DNA of 31,049 bases from SIG578 sp045655125 (GTDB lineage Bacteria; Bacillota; Clostridia; Oscillospirales; Ruminococcaceae). The notes beneath the pieces are model-generated. The model ran no database searches, was not told the origin of the DNA, and was given only the letters and a program-made list of their open reading frames with translations. Of this stretch, positions 23,525 to 31,049 are shown piece after piece. The translations under genes and the position numbers were made by a program. Within the stretch, counting starts at the first letter, position 1, and each line of letters begins with the position of its first letter. The stretch spans positions 1 through 31,049 of the forward strand of contig JAZOOR010000050.1 in the NCBI GenBank assembly GCA_045655125.1, written 5' to 3'.

Positions 23525-24538
23525 ATGGTAATTCCCGTTAAAACTACTCAGGGGTCATATGATATTATTTTAGAGCGAGGCGCACTTTTAAAGGCAGGAG
23601 AATACTTGAATCTAAACAGACGCACCCTTATCGTAACCGATAGCGGTGTTCCAGAGGAGTACGCAAAAACAGTTGCCGCCGCCTCAAAGTTCCCGAGTAT
23701 TGTTACTATAAAAGAGGGAGAAGCCTCAAAGCAGATGGATACACTTAGGATTCTGCTCGAGACTCTTGTGAATGGCTCCTTTACCCGCACCGACTGTGTT
23801 GTGGCGGTCGGTGGCGGAGTGGTGGGTGACCTTGCAGGGTTTGCCGCCAGCATTTTTATGCGAGGAATTGATTTTTATAATATACCCACAACAGTTCTTT
23901 CTCAGGTGGACTCTTCAATAGGCGGCAAAACCGCCATTGACTTTATGGGAATTAAAAATATAGTCGGTGCCTTTTATCCGCCAAAAAGGGTAATAATTGA
24001 TGCCGACACACTCGAAACGCTCCCGCCCCGCCAGATTTCCAATGGACTTTCTGAGGCATTAAAAATGGCGGTGACAAGTGATAGTGAGCTTTTTGAGATT
24101 TTTGAAAAAAAGGATGCAATAGAAAATATAGATACAATTATTGAACGCTCACTCAGAATAAAAAAACAGGTTGTAGAAGAAGACGAGAGGGAAACAGGAC
24201 TTCGCAAGATTTTAAATTTCGGTCACACCCTTGCACATGCGATAGAGAGCGCCAATGAGATGCAGGGGCTTTATCACGGAGAATGTGTCGGACTCGGAAT
24301 GCTTGCCATGAGCAGCAGCGAGGTTAAAGGTAGACTTTTGCCCGTTTTAAAGAAGCTAAATCTGCCCACCGAGTTTTCCGCAGACACCGAGACACTTATT
24401 GAGGCTTGCCGCCACGATAAAAAAGCGGCGGGCGACGATATTACAGTCGTTTTAGTGCATAGGATTGGCAGTTTTGAACTTAAAAAAATACCCTTTATAG
24501 AGCTTGAAGAGAGAATAAGGCAGGTGACAGCAAAATGA
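23525..24538 (+). CDS. aroB: 3-dehydroquinate synthase
   Basis: Second shikimate step: NAD- and metal-dependent cyclisation of DAHP to 3-dehydroquinate. GGGVVGDLAGFAASIFMRG near residue 96 is the NAD-binding signature; SQVDSSIGGKTAID near 125 and the metal-ligand region with NFGHTLAHAIE (about 236) and HGE (about 252) are present. At 337 residues it is slightly short but complete. A weak GGAAG ribosome site lies 10 bases upstream, and its end overlaps aroC by 4 bases (ATGA). Confidence 0.95.
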   Translation: MVIPVKTTQGSYDIILERGALLKAGEYLNLNRRTLIVTDSGVPEEYAKTVAAASKFPSIVTIKEGEASKQMDTLRILLETLVNGSFTRTDCVVAVGGGVVGDLAGFAASIFMRGIDFYNIPTTVLSQVDSSIGGKTAIDFMGIKNIVGAFYPPKRVIIDADTLETLPPRQISNGLSEALKMAVTSDSELFEIFEKKDAIENIDTIIERSLRIKKQVVEEDERETGLRKILNFGHTLAHAIESANEMQGLYHGECVGLGMLAMSSSEVKGRLLPVLKKLNLPTEFSADTETLIEACRHDKKAAGDDITVVLVHRIGSFELKKIPFIELEERIRQVTAK

Positions 24539-25629
24539 AAAACACATTTGGAAATAATATCTCGGTAAGCATTTTCGGTGAAAGTCACGGCAAGGCTATC
24601 GGAGCACTTATTGACGGTATTGCTCCAGGAATAGAGGTAGACGAGGATTATATCCGCGCTGTTCTTTCCCTGCGCCGACCTGTCGGCAGTATTTCAACTG
24701 CAAGACATGAAATGGATGAGTTTTCCATTTTAAGCGGAGTTTTTGAGGGCAAAACCACAGGAACTCCTATATGTATCACCATTCCCAACTCAGATACGCG
24801 CTCAGGGGACTATGGAGATATGAAAAATATTGCCCGCCCCTCACACGCAGATTATGCGGCAGAGTGCAAGTACCACGGATTTCAGGATGCACGGGGCGGA
24901 GGACATTTCAGCGGTAGAATAACTGCGGCAGTTTGCGCCGCGGGTTCAATTTTGATGTCTGCCCTTTCTAAAAAAGGTATTTTTATAGGCACACATATTA
25001 AAAAATGTGCAGGAATTTCAGATAGAGATTTTAATGTCATTGAAGACGATATAAAGGCACTATCAAAGGCGCAGTTTGCTGTTTTAGATGAAAATGCAGC
25101 TATTAGTATGCAGAAAAAAATAGAGGCTGCAAAGGCAGAGGGCGATAGTGTCGGCGGTGTTCTTGAAACTGCTGTAATCGGTCTTCCTGCAGGTCTCGGC
25201 GAGCCGTTTTTCGATAGTGTTGAGAGCACGATTTCCCACGCGCTTTTCTCAATTCCGGGAGTTAAGGGAGTAGAGTTTGGCGCAGGCTTTGCTATTTCTG
25301 AAATGAAAGGCTCTCAGGCAAACGATGGGTTTTATTATGAGGATGGGGAAGTTAAAACCACTACTAACAATAGCGGCGGCATAAATGGCGGCATTACAAA
25401 CGGTATGCCTCTTGTTTTCAGATGCGCGCTGCGGCCCACCCCTACCATTTCAAAAGAGCAGAATACCATTAACTTTGCTAAAAAAGAGAACACTACCCTG
25501 TCAGCAGGCGGTAGGCACGACCCATGTATCGTTCACAGAGCAAGAATAGTTGCAGATGCGATGGCGGCGATAGCGCTCTCCGACCTTTTAGCAGGCCGCT
25601 TTGGGACAGATTGGTTGGGTGAAAAATGA
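24535..25629 (+). CDS. aroC: Chorismate synthase
   Basis: Last shikimate step: EPSP to chorismate using reduced FMN. The start FGNNISVSIFGESHGKAIG is the family signature, and RPSHADYA with GGGHFSGRITAAV (about 121-133) follows. This is the GGGHFSGR form seen in Clostridia, in place of GGGRSSARET. The C-terminal GGRHDPCIVHRA is conserved. It has 364 residues. The start overlaps aroB by 4 bases and its end overlaps aroE-aroK by 4 bases, giving coupled translation. Confidence 0.95.
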   Translation: MKNTFGNNISVSIFGESHGKAIGALIDGIAPGIEVDEDYIRAVLSLRRPVGSISTARHEMDEFSILSGVFEGKTTGTPICITIPNSDTRSGDYGDMKNIARPSHADYAAECKYHGFQDARGGGHFSGRITAAVCAAGSILMSALSKKGIFIGTHIKKCAGISDRDFNVIEDDIKALSKAQFAVLDENAAISMQKKIEAAKAEGDSVGGVLETAVIGLPAGLGEPFFDSVESTISHALFSIPGVKGVEFGAGFAISEMKGSQANDGFYYEDGEVKTTTNNSGGINGGITNGMPLVFRCALRPTPTISKEQNTINFAKKENTTLSAGGRHDPCIVHRARIVADAMAAIALSDLLAGRFGTDWLGEK

Positions 25630-26879
25630 TTTACGGCTGTATCGGTGAAAAGCTAGGCCACAGCTTTTCAAAGGAGATTCATAACAGACTTTTTGATTAC
25701 GAATATGAGCTTTGTGAGGTTGCAAGGGATAAGCTCCAAGAGTTTATGACAAAGCGTGATTTTCGCGCAATAAATGTAACCATTCCGTATAAGGTTGATG
25801 TTATTCCTTATCTTTATGAGATAAGTGAAACTGCAAAGAAAATCGGCGCGGTCAACACTATAGTAAACCGCGATGGAAAGCTCTATGGCTATAATACTGA
25901 TTTTTCTGCACTCACCTCTTTAATTGAAAGAAACGGGATTTGTATAAAAAATAAAAAGGTTCTCATTTTAGGAAGCGGCGGCACCTCTAAAACGGCGTAT
26001 GCTGTGAGCCTTCACCTTGGGGCAAAGGAAATTTATGTGGTTTCCCGTTCTGAGAGTGATGGATACATAACCTATGAAACCGCGGTAAAAGAGCACTCTG
26101 ATGCTGATATTATAATTAATACAACACCTGTTGGAATGTACCCTAATATAGCAGAGAGTGCCGTAGACATAAATTTTTTTCCAAACCTTTCGGGTGTCGT
26201 TGATGCCATTTACAATCCGCTTCGCTCAAAACTCGTTTGCGATGCGAGAAGAAAAGGAATTTCTGCAATCGGTGGTCTTTATATGCTTGTGGCTCAGGCA
26301 GCATATGCCGCCGAAAAGTTCACAGGACAAAGTGTACCCCAAGAGAAAATAGAACAGGTTTATAGAAGCCTTGTTTTAGAAAAACAGAATATCGTGCTTG
26401 TCGGTATGCCAGGCTCTGGAAAGAGCACCGTCGCTAAAATGCTTGCAAAAGAGCTCGGTATGCAGTTTGTAGACAGTGACGATGAGATAGTCAAAAAAAC
26501 GGGCAAAACCATTCCCGAAATTTTTAAAGAGAAGGGCGAGAGCGGTTTTAGAGAGCTAGAGGGCGCTGTTATAGCCGAGATTTCAAAAAAGCAGCACTCT
26601 GTTATTGCAACGGGCGGCGGCGCTATTTTAAACCGCCGAAACATAGAACTACTTTCCGAAAACGGCAGAATTTATTTTATAGACCGCCCGCTTTCAGAGA
26701 TAGCCGCTACAAGCGACCGCCCGCTTTCCTCAAATCGAGAGGACCTTAAAAAACGCTACAGCGAGCGCTATGATATTTACCTTAAAAGCTGTGATAAGCA
26801 TATAAAAGCCGATGGCTCAGCTAAAGACATAGCAAAAATAATAAAAGAGGATTTTCAAAATGAAGCTACTTGTGATTAA
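25626..26879 (+). CDS. aroE/aroK: Shikimate dehydrogenase-shikimate kinase fusion
   Basis: A 417-residue fusion of two consecutive enzymes. Residues 1 to about 248 are AroE: SFSKEIHN near 13-20 (shikimate-binding serines), catalytic Lys56 in IPYK, Asp92 in NTDFSAL, NADP loop LGSGGTSKTA at 115-124, and AVNTIV. Residues about 255-417 are AroK: Walker A GMPGSGKST at 260-268, the DSDDEI metal/substrate motif near 280, the shikimate contact in GFRELEG, and ATGGGAI. Dehydroshikimate is reduced and then phosphorylated by the same polypeptide. Separate genes are the more common arrangement. The start overlaps aroC by 4 bases and the end overlaps aroQ by 20 bases. Confidence 0.95.
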   Translation: MIYGCIGEKLGHSFSKEIHNRLFDYEYELCEVARDKLQEFMTKRDFRAINVTIPYKVDVIPYLYEISETAKKIGAVNTIVNRDGKLYGYNTDFSALTSLIERNGICIKNKKVLILGSGGTSKTAYAVSLHLGAKEIYVVSRSESDGYITYETAVKEHSDADIIINTTPVGMYPNIAESAVDINFFPNLSGVVDAIYNPLRSKLVCDARRKGISAIGGLYMLVAQAAYAAEKFTGQSVPQEKIEQVYRSLVLEKQNIVLVGMPGSGKSTVAKMLAKELGMQFVDSDDEIVKKTGKTIPEIFKEKGESGFRELEGAVIAEISKKQHSVIATGGGAILNRRNIELLSENGRIYFIDRPLSEIAATSDRPLSSNREDLKKRYSERYDIYLKSCDKHIKADGSAKDIAKIIKEDFQNEATCD

Positions 26880-27297
26880 CGGTCCTAACCTTAATATGCT
26901 CGGTATCCGCGAGCCTAAAATTTACGGCGCGCAAACTTATAAGGACCTCTGCGACCTTATAGAAAAGCACGCTGAGGAAAAGGGGATTGAGGTCGAAATT
27001 TATCAGTCAAACCACGAGGGAGACCTTGTTGATAAAATTCAGAGCGCCTATGGAAAGGCAGACGGAATTGTTATAAATCCCGCTGCCTACACCCACACAA
27101 GTGTGGCACTTCTGGATGCCCTCAAGGCCGTAGGGATTGACTGCGTTGAGGTTCATATCTCGGATGTTTCAAAAAGAGAGGATTTCAGACAAATTAGCTT
27201 CATAAGAGAATATTGCAAGAAAACCATAACAGGTCACGGCTTTGACGGATACCTTGAGGCAATGGATTTTCTATCAGAGCAGAACGGAGAAAAATAA
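26860..27297 (+). CDS. aroQ: 3-dehydroquinate dehydratase, type II
   Basis: Dehydrates 3-dehydroquinate to 3-dehydroshikimate. MKLLVINGPNLNMLGIREP is the type II signature, with the catalytic tyrosine in IYGAQTY (about residue 23), NPAAYTHTSVAL near 73 and HISDVSKREDFR near 100. The length of 145 residues fits the dodecameric type II enzyme. The gene starts inside the end of aroE-aroK, with AGAGG upstream. Confidence 0.96.
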   Translation: MKLLVINGPNLNMLGIREPKIYGAQTYKDLCDLIEKHAEEKGIEVEIYQSNHEGDLVDKIQSAYGKADGIVINPAAYTHTSVALLDALKAVGIDCVEVHISDVSKREDFRQISFIREYCKKTITGHGFDGYLEAMDFLSEQNGEK

Positions 27298-27298
27298 T

Positions 27299-28507
27299 AT
27301 GAAGGTCATATTTTTTCCCTCAAAGGCACAGGGCATAGCCGTAGCACCGCCCTCTAAAAGTATTGCCCACAGAGCGCTTATCTGCGGTGCGCTCTCTGAG
27401 AAAAGTGAAATAAAAAATATTGCTTTCTCAAAGGATATAACCGCTACTTTAGATGTCCTAGAGGCTCTTGGAGCTAAGGCAAAAAACCTTGATGATGGTA
27501 TAGAAATCGGCTCATTTGACCCATTTTCTGTAAATGAAGACAAGGTTGTTTTTTGTAATGAAAGCGGCAGCACACTGAGGTTTTTAATTCCGCTTTGTAT
27601 GCTGTCGGGCAGAAAAATAACCCTGACGGGAAGCGAAAGGCTTTTTGAAAGGCCTCTTGATGTCTACGAGGAGATTTGCCAAAAAAACGGCATCTCTTTT
27701 GAGAAAACAGAGAATAGTGTAACCGTTTGCGGAAAGCTTAAAGCGGGCTCTTATAGAGTGCGCGGAGATGTTTCAAGCCAGTTTGTTTCGGGACTTTTGT
27801 TTGCTCTGCCTCTTTTGGACGGCGACAGCAGCATCGAGGTAACGGGTAAATTTGAAAGCGCATCTTATATAGACCTTACAGTAAGCGCACTTCTACAGTT
27901 TGGAATTAAAATAAAAAGAGAAAAAAATACATTTTATATAAAAGGTAACCAGAAATACCAAAGCCGCGAGTACATAGTCGAGGGTGACTATTCAAATGCC
28001 GCATTTTTGGATGGTTTTAATCTCCTTGGCGGCGAAGTTAGATTAGAGGGACTAAATTCAGAGAGCCTACAAGGCGATCGAGTTTACCGCGAGATTTATA
28101 GTGGTCTTTTAAATGGCAAAAAAAGCTTTGACCTCTCCGATTGTCCCGATTTAGCTCCCGTCTGCTTTGCGCTTGCCGCGCATTTGGGAGGCGCAGAATT
28201 TAGCGGCACCAAAAGACTTAAAATCAAGGAAAGCGATCGCGCCGAGGCTATGAAAGCCGAGCTTAAGAAATTCGGTATTGAGGTTTTGGCAGAGGAAAAT
28301 TCGGTTAAGATAATGGACGGAGAAATTAGTGCGCCCAAAGAGACACTTTGCTCGCACAATGACCATAGAATTGTTATGGCACTCTCGCTGCTGCTTTCCA
28401 AAACGGGCGGAAGCCTTGAGGGAGCAGAGGCAGTAGCCAAAAGCTACCCTGACTTTTTTGAGGTTATAAAAAAAATAGGAATAGAGATGAAAATTTATGA
28501 AGATTGA
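27299..28507 (+). CDS. aroA: 5-enolpyruvylshikimate-3-phosphate synthase
   Basis: Joins PEP and shikimate-3-phosphate. Visible motifs are PPSKSIAHRALICGAL (about 16-31), ESGSTLRFLIPL near 88 (PEP-site loop), RGDVSSQFVSGLLFALP near 155, and the C-terminal KESDRAEAMKAEL and DHRIVMALSLL. ATG 27299 (402 residues) has GGAG about 10 bases upstream and follows the aroQ stop by one base; a longer reading from 27242 would overlap aroQ by 56 bases without a ribosome site. The PEP-site loop is not the common NAGT(A/T) class I form, so it resembles class II enzymes. Confidence 0.95.
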   Translation: MKVIFFPSKAQGIAVAPPSKSIAHRALICGALSEKSEIKNIAFSKDITATLDVLEALGAKAKNLDDGIEIGSFDPFSVNEDKVVFCNESGSTLRFLIPLCMLSGRKITLTGSERLFERPLDVYEEICQKNGISFEKTENSVTVCGKLKAGSYRVRGDVSSQFVSGLLFALPLLDGDSSIEVTGKFESASYIDLTVSALLQFGIKIKREKNTFYIKGNQKYQSREYIVEGDYSNAAFLDGFNLLGGEVRLEGLNSESLQGDRVYREIYSGLLNGKKSFDLSDCPDLAPVCFALAAHLGGAEFSGTKRLKIKESDRAEAMKAELKKFGIEVLAEENSVKIMDGEISAPKETLCSHNDHRIVMALSLLLSKTGGSLEGAEAVAKSYPDFFEVIKKIGIEMKIYED

Positions 28508-29369
28508 TTCTTCAAAAAGGATTTTAATAATAGGCTTGGGACTTCTCGGCGGCAGCTACGGTATGGCACTTCGAAAAAAAGGCTATCACGTTTCTGCCAT
28601 AACCTTAGATAAAGAGTCTATTGAATACGCTGTTAAAAACGATATTATTTGTGACGGAACTACACAGATAGATGCAGAGCTTATTGCATCTGCCGATATA
28701 ATAATATTTGCCCTCTATCCCTACACGTTTGTACAGTGGGTTAAAGAGAACGGACACCTTATTAGGAAAGGCACCATTGTCACCGATGTAACGGGTGTTA
28801 AGGGTTGTGTTGTTTATGATGTTCAGAGCCTGCTTCCCGAAGGGGTTGAGTTTATAGCGGCTCACCCTATGGCAGGCAGAGAGGTTTTCGGAGTAAAGAA
28901 CAGCGATGACAGTATATTCAAGGGCGCAAACTATATAGTTGTTCCCACCGATAAAAACAGCTTTTCAGCCATCGAGCTTTGCAAAAGTCTTGGCGAAGAG
29001 CTTGGATTTAAGGATGTTTCGGTGCTCCCGCCCGAGCGACACGATGAGATGATAGCGTTCCTTTCACAGCTTACCCACTGTATTGCGGTTGCGCTTATGT
29101 GTGCCTCTGACGACCCCAATCTTGAAAGATACACAGGTGACTCCTTCCGCGACCTTACAAGAATTGCAAATATTAATGATGAGATGTGGAGCGAGTTGTT
29201 TTTATCAAACCGCGAAACCCTCCTTTCGCAGATGGACAGCTACAAGGATACATTTGAAAGGCTTTATAACTGCATAAAAAACGGCGACCGCGAGGAAATG
29301 CGCAGTATGATGAGAATTTCTTCCGAGCGCCGCCGCAATTTCGATAAAAAGAAGGTTTACCCCCAATGA
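28497..29369 (+). CDS. tyrA: Prephenate dehydrogenase
   Basis: Oxidative decarboxylation of prephenate to 4-hydroxyphenylpyruvate. The N-terminal Rossmann motif GLGLLGGSYGMALRKKGY is at about 13-30, HPMAGREVFG near 123 holds the substrate region, and the helical C-terminal dimer domain includes SQLTHCIAVAL (catalytic-site His) near 190. At 290 residues it is a single-domain TyrA without a fused chorismate mutase or visible ACT domain, so tyrosine feedback at this enzyme is not evident. The start overlaps aroA by 11 bases. Confidence 0.94.
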   Translation: MKIDSSKRILIIGLGLLGGSYGMALRKKGYHVSAITLDKESIEYAVKNDIICDGTTQIDAELIASADIIIFALYPYTFVQWVKENGHLIRKGTIVTDVTGVKGCVVYDVQSLLPEGVEFIAAHPMAGREVFGVKNSDDSIFKGANYIVVPTDKNSFSAIELCKSLGEELGFKDVSVLPPERHDEMIAFLSQLTHCIAVALMCASDDPNLERYTGDSFRDLTRIANINDEMWSELFLSNRETLLSQMDSYKDTFERLYNCIKNGDREEMRSMMRISSERRRNFDKKKVYPQ

Positions 29370-30394
29370 ATATGCAATTTCACAGAAAACTCCCAATCCC
29401 TAAGGATATAAAAGAGCAGTACCCCATTACCGATAGTATGGCAGAAATAAAAAAGCAGAGAGATGATGAAATCCGTGCCGTTTTTGAGGGCAAAAGCGAT
29501 AAGTTTCTGCTTATTATAGGTCCCTGCTCGGCTGATAACTTTGAGTCTGTTTTAGATTATATTTCCCGCCTGCGCCGCCTTGCTGATAAGGTGGAGGATA
29601 AAATCATCATTATCCCCCGAATTTACACAAACAAGCCACGCACCACGGGTGACGGATATAAGGGTATGCTGCATCAGCCAAATCCCGATGAAAAGCCCGA
29701 TATGCTAAAAGGTATTCTCGCCATTCGCGATGTTCACGTTGCGGCGCTGCGTGATTACGGCTTTTCCTGTGCTGATGAAATGCTTTATCCCGAAAATTAT
29801 CGTTATCTTTCCGACCTGCTTTCGTATGTTGCGGTGGGCGCCCGCTCGGTTGAAAATCAGCAGCACCGCCTGACTTCAAGCGGACTTGATATACCCGTCG
29901 GAATGAAAAATCCCACAAGTGGCGACCTTTCGATTATGATGAATGCAATTACCGCCGCGCAGCACAGCCACACCTTTCTGTATCGCGGTTGGGAGGTTGA
30001 AAGCTCGGGTAACCCTTGCGCTCACGCTATTCTTCGCGGATATATCGACTTTGCGGGAAAAAGTGTTTCCAATTATCACTATGAGGACCTCATAAAGCTC
30101 TCTGAGCTTTATGAAAAATCAGGGCTTGTAAATCCCTCGGCGATAATTGATACCAACCACGCAAATTCGGGCAAAAAATACCTTGAGCAGATAAGAATTG
30201 CAAGCGAGGTTGTTTACAGCCGCAATCACAATGATGATATTAAAAAGCTTGTTAAGGGACTTATGATAGAAAGCTACATTGAAGACGGCTCACAGTGTAT
30301 CGGAGAACATATTTACGGCAAATCCATAACCGACCCCTGTCTTGGCTGGGAAAAAACCGAAAAACTTGTTTTGGAGCTTTGTGATAAGCTTTGA
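29366..30394 (+). CDS. aroF: DAHP synthase, class I (AroF/G/H type)
   Basis: First committed shikimate step: PEP plus erythrose-4-phosphate to DAHP. IIGPCSADNFESVLDYI (about 50-66) carries the metal-ligand cysteine; IIPRIYTNKPRTTGDGYKG, the VGARSVENQQHR loop, and the later GNPCAHAILRG and IDTNHANSGKK (metal His/Asp region) follow. At 342 residues it is the AroG-type (I-alpha) enzyme of enteric bacteria, not the Bacillus I-beta type with a mutase domain. The short N-terminal extension is the usual place for Phe/Tyr feedback binding; which amino acid acts here cannot be told. Unusually, the first enzyme is encoded last in the operon. Confidence 0.94.
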   Translation: MNMQFHRKLPIPKDIKEQYPITDSMAEIKKQRDDEIRAVFEGKSDKFLLIIGPCSADNFESVLDYISRLRRLADKVEDKIIIIPRIYTNKPRTTGDGYKGMLHQPNPDEKPDMLKGILAIRDVHVAALRDYGFSCADEMLYPENYRYLSDLLSYVAVGARSVENQQHRLTSSGLDIPVGMKNPTSGDLSIMMNAITAAQHSHTFLYRGWEVESSGNPCAHAILRGYIDFAGKSVSNYHYEDLIKLSELYEKSGLVNPSAIIDTNHANSGKKYLEQIRIASEVVYSRNHNDDIKKLVKGLMIESYIEDGSQCIGEHIYGKSITDPCLGWEKTEKLVLELCDKL

Positions 30395-30397
30395 TAA

Positions 30398-30433
30398 AAA
30401 AGAAAACCGCGCCACGTGGCGCGGTTTTCTTTT
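30398..30433 (+). terminator. Terminator of the aromatic operon
   Basis: A perfect palindrome with 18-base arms centred between 30415 and 30416; the GC core is CCGCGCCACGTGGCGCGG and the flanks are AAAAGAAAA and TTTTCTTTT. It begins 4 bases after the aroF stop and works in either direction. Confidence 0.94.
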
Positions 30434-30509
30434 GCTAAGGGGATTATATAAAAGAGAAAAAGGAAAAGAGAAATAGTCACAACAAAAATCAGGATAGAAT
30501 AAAATAACA

Positions 30510-30526
30510 GTGGGAAATCCTTTCCC
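30510..30526 (+). promoter_or_regulatory. Small hairpin in the leader of the 78-aa gene
   Basis: TGGGAAA, loop TCC, TTTCCCA: a perfect 7-bp stem 25 bases before the start codon and just before the ribosome site AAAGGA. A TAAAAT at 30499-30504 just upstream could be a -10 box, with only a weak -35. It could be a 5'-end stabiliser or a protein site; there is no T tract to call it a terminator. Confidence 0.4.
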
Positions 30527-30551
30527 AATCTTTTAAAAAGGAAGATGTAGT

Positions 30552-30788
30552 ATGACGTGTAATAACTATAACGGCATTTCAAGATGCAGAGGCTTCTGCC
30601 TCTTTTTAATTCCCGCTATCCTTATCGCACTACTGAGCGTAGCCATAGGTCTGCTTGTCGGCGCGGCAATATCAGGAGCCGTCCTTGCTAACCTTGCTGC
30701 CTTTATTATTCTTGCAGTTATTTTATTTGTACTGCTTGTTATCTGGCTTATAGCATATATTTGCAGATGCAGGAGATATGACGATTAG
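30552..30788 (+). CDS. Small two-helix membrane protein of unknown function
   Basis: A 78-residue protein. Residues about 14-36 and 44-68 are strongly hydrophobic (FLIPAILIALLSVAIGLLVG and FIILAVILFVLLVIWLIAYI), joined by a short Gly/Ala turn, so both ends are on the same side of the membrane. The N-terminus has Cys3 and Cys12 among polar residues (and Cys16 at the edge of helix 1). The C-terminus ends CRCRRYDD, whose positive charge favours a cytoplasmic location. AAAGGA lies 10 bases upstream. It stands alone after the aromatic operon terminator. I do not recognise the family and assign no function. Confidence 0.7.
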   Translation: MTCNNYNGISRCRGFCLFLIPAILIALLSVAIGLLVGAAISGAVLANLAAFIILAVILFVLLVIWLIAYICRCRRYDD

Positions 30789-30805
30789 ATATTAAATCTT
30801 AGAAG

Positions 30806-31048
30806 TTAAATAGCAAAGGAATTTATAAGCTCCGAAAATTTATTTCCGTCTGTAACATCATAATAGCAAACAAAAAAAGGGGAAAGCAGGCTTGAATTTT
30901 GTTTTTCGAAACAGTTTCCGCTACCAGAGAGGCGGACAAGACCGCTTTTCCCTTTGAGCTTTAAAAATATGCTGCTCATAGAGTTTTCAGCGTCTGTCCC
31001 GAATGATACCCTTTTGTGCGCTGTAACCTGCGAAAGACAGCTGTAAAG
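30806..31048 (-). CDS. Possible partial CDS running off the window end
   Basis: An open frame of 80 codons on the minus strand enters from beyond the window and ends at TAA (30808-30806), convergent with the 78-aa gene. The readable part includes SMSSIFLKLKGKSGLVRLSG and ends SELINSFAI. No known motif is seen. The frame is open throughout and the codon use is unremarkable, but without the upstream part I cannot tell a real C-terminus from a chance frame. Otherwise the last 260 bases show nothing recognisable. Confidence 0.35.
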   Translation of the reverse strand, partial: LYSCLSQVTAHKRVSFGTDAENSMSSIFLKLKGKSGLVRLSGSGNCFEKQNSSLLSPFFVCYYDVTDGNKFSELINSFAI

Positions 31049-31049
31049 A

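Overview
The window reads as chromosome of a low-to-mid GC anaerobic Firmicute (Clostridia, probably an Oscillospiraceae/Ruminococcaceae-like gut or rumen bacterium). The reasons are three T-box leaders, consensus TTGACA-17/18-TATAAT promoters, AGGAGG-type ribosome sites, a ferredoxin-linked 2-oxoacid oxidoreductase and the style of the proteins. Almost everything is amino-acid biosynthesis on the + strand, in long tightly packed operons. No insertion sequence, CRISPR, tRNA or rRNA was seen.

Region 1 (1-5434) is an argCJBDF operon, glutamate to citrulline by the acetyl-recycling route. It sits behind a consensus promoter and a near-perfect ArgR operator.

Region 2 (5435-20961) is the most interesting part: three transcription units, each headed by a T-box riboswitch. 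Aligning the three specifier loops by their pairings places ATC (Ile), GTA (Val) and CTC (Leu) at the same position. The Ile unit encodes an HTH-cupin-acyl-CoA synthetase fusion. The Val unit encodes a paralogous fusion, a P-loop ATPase, a four-subunit 2-oxoisovalerate-type ferredoxin oxidoreductase and a branched-chain aminotransferase. The Leu unit encodes a LeuA-like protein that has lost its catalytic residues, a TIM-barrel/acyl-CoA synthetase fusion and an amidohydrolase. Together they look like a pathway making Ile, Val and Leu from branched short-chain fatty acids (2-methylbutyrate, isobutyrate, isovalerate): activation to the CoA ester, reductive carboxylation with reduced ferredoxin, then transamination. 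Each branch would be induced by its own uncharged tRNA. The chemistry is known from rumen anaerobes and methanogens; the three-T-box organisation and the fusions are the unusual part. A small regulatory island (XRE and ribbon-helix-helix-like genes on -, a 54-aa gene on +) sits between the Val and Leu units.

Region 3 (20962-30433) is one operon with every enzyme from DAHP to phenylalanine and tyrosine: aminotransferase, pheA, aroB, aroC, an aroE-aroK fusion, aroQ, aroA, tyrA and aroF. It is preceded by a 22-codon leader peptide extremely rich in Phe and Tyr codons and by an intrinsic terminator, with an alternative pairing that looks like classical translation-coupled attenuation. It ends in a perfect 18-bp-arm terminator.

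Region 4 (30434-31049) holds a 78-aa two-helix membrane protein of unknown role and a possible partial minus-strand gene running off the end.
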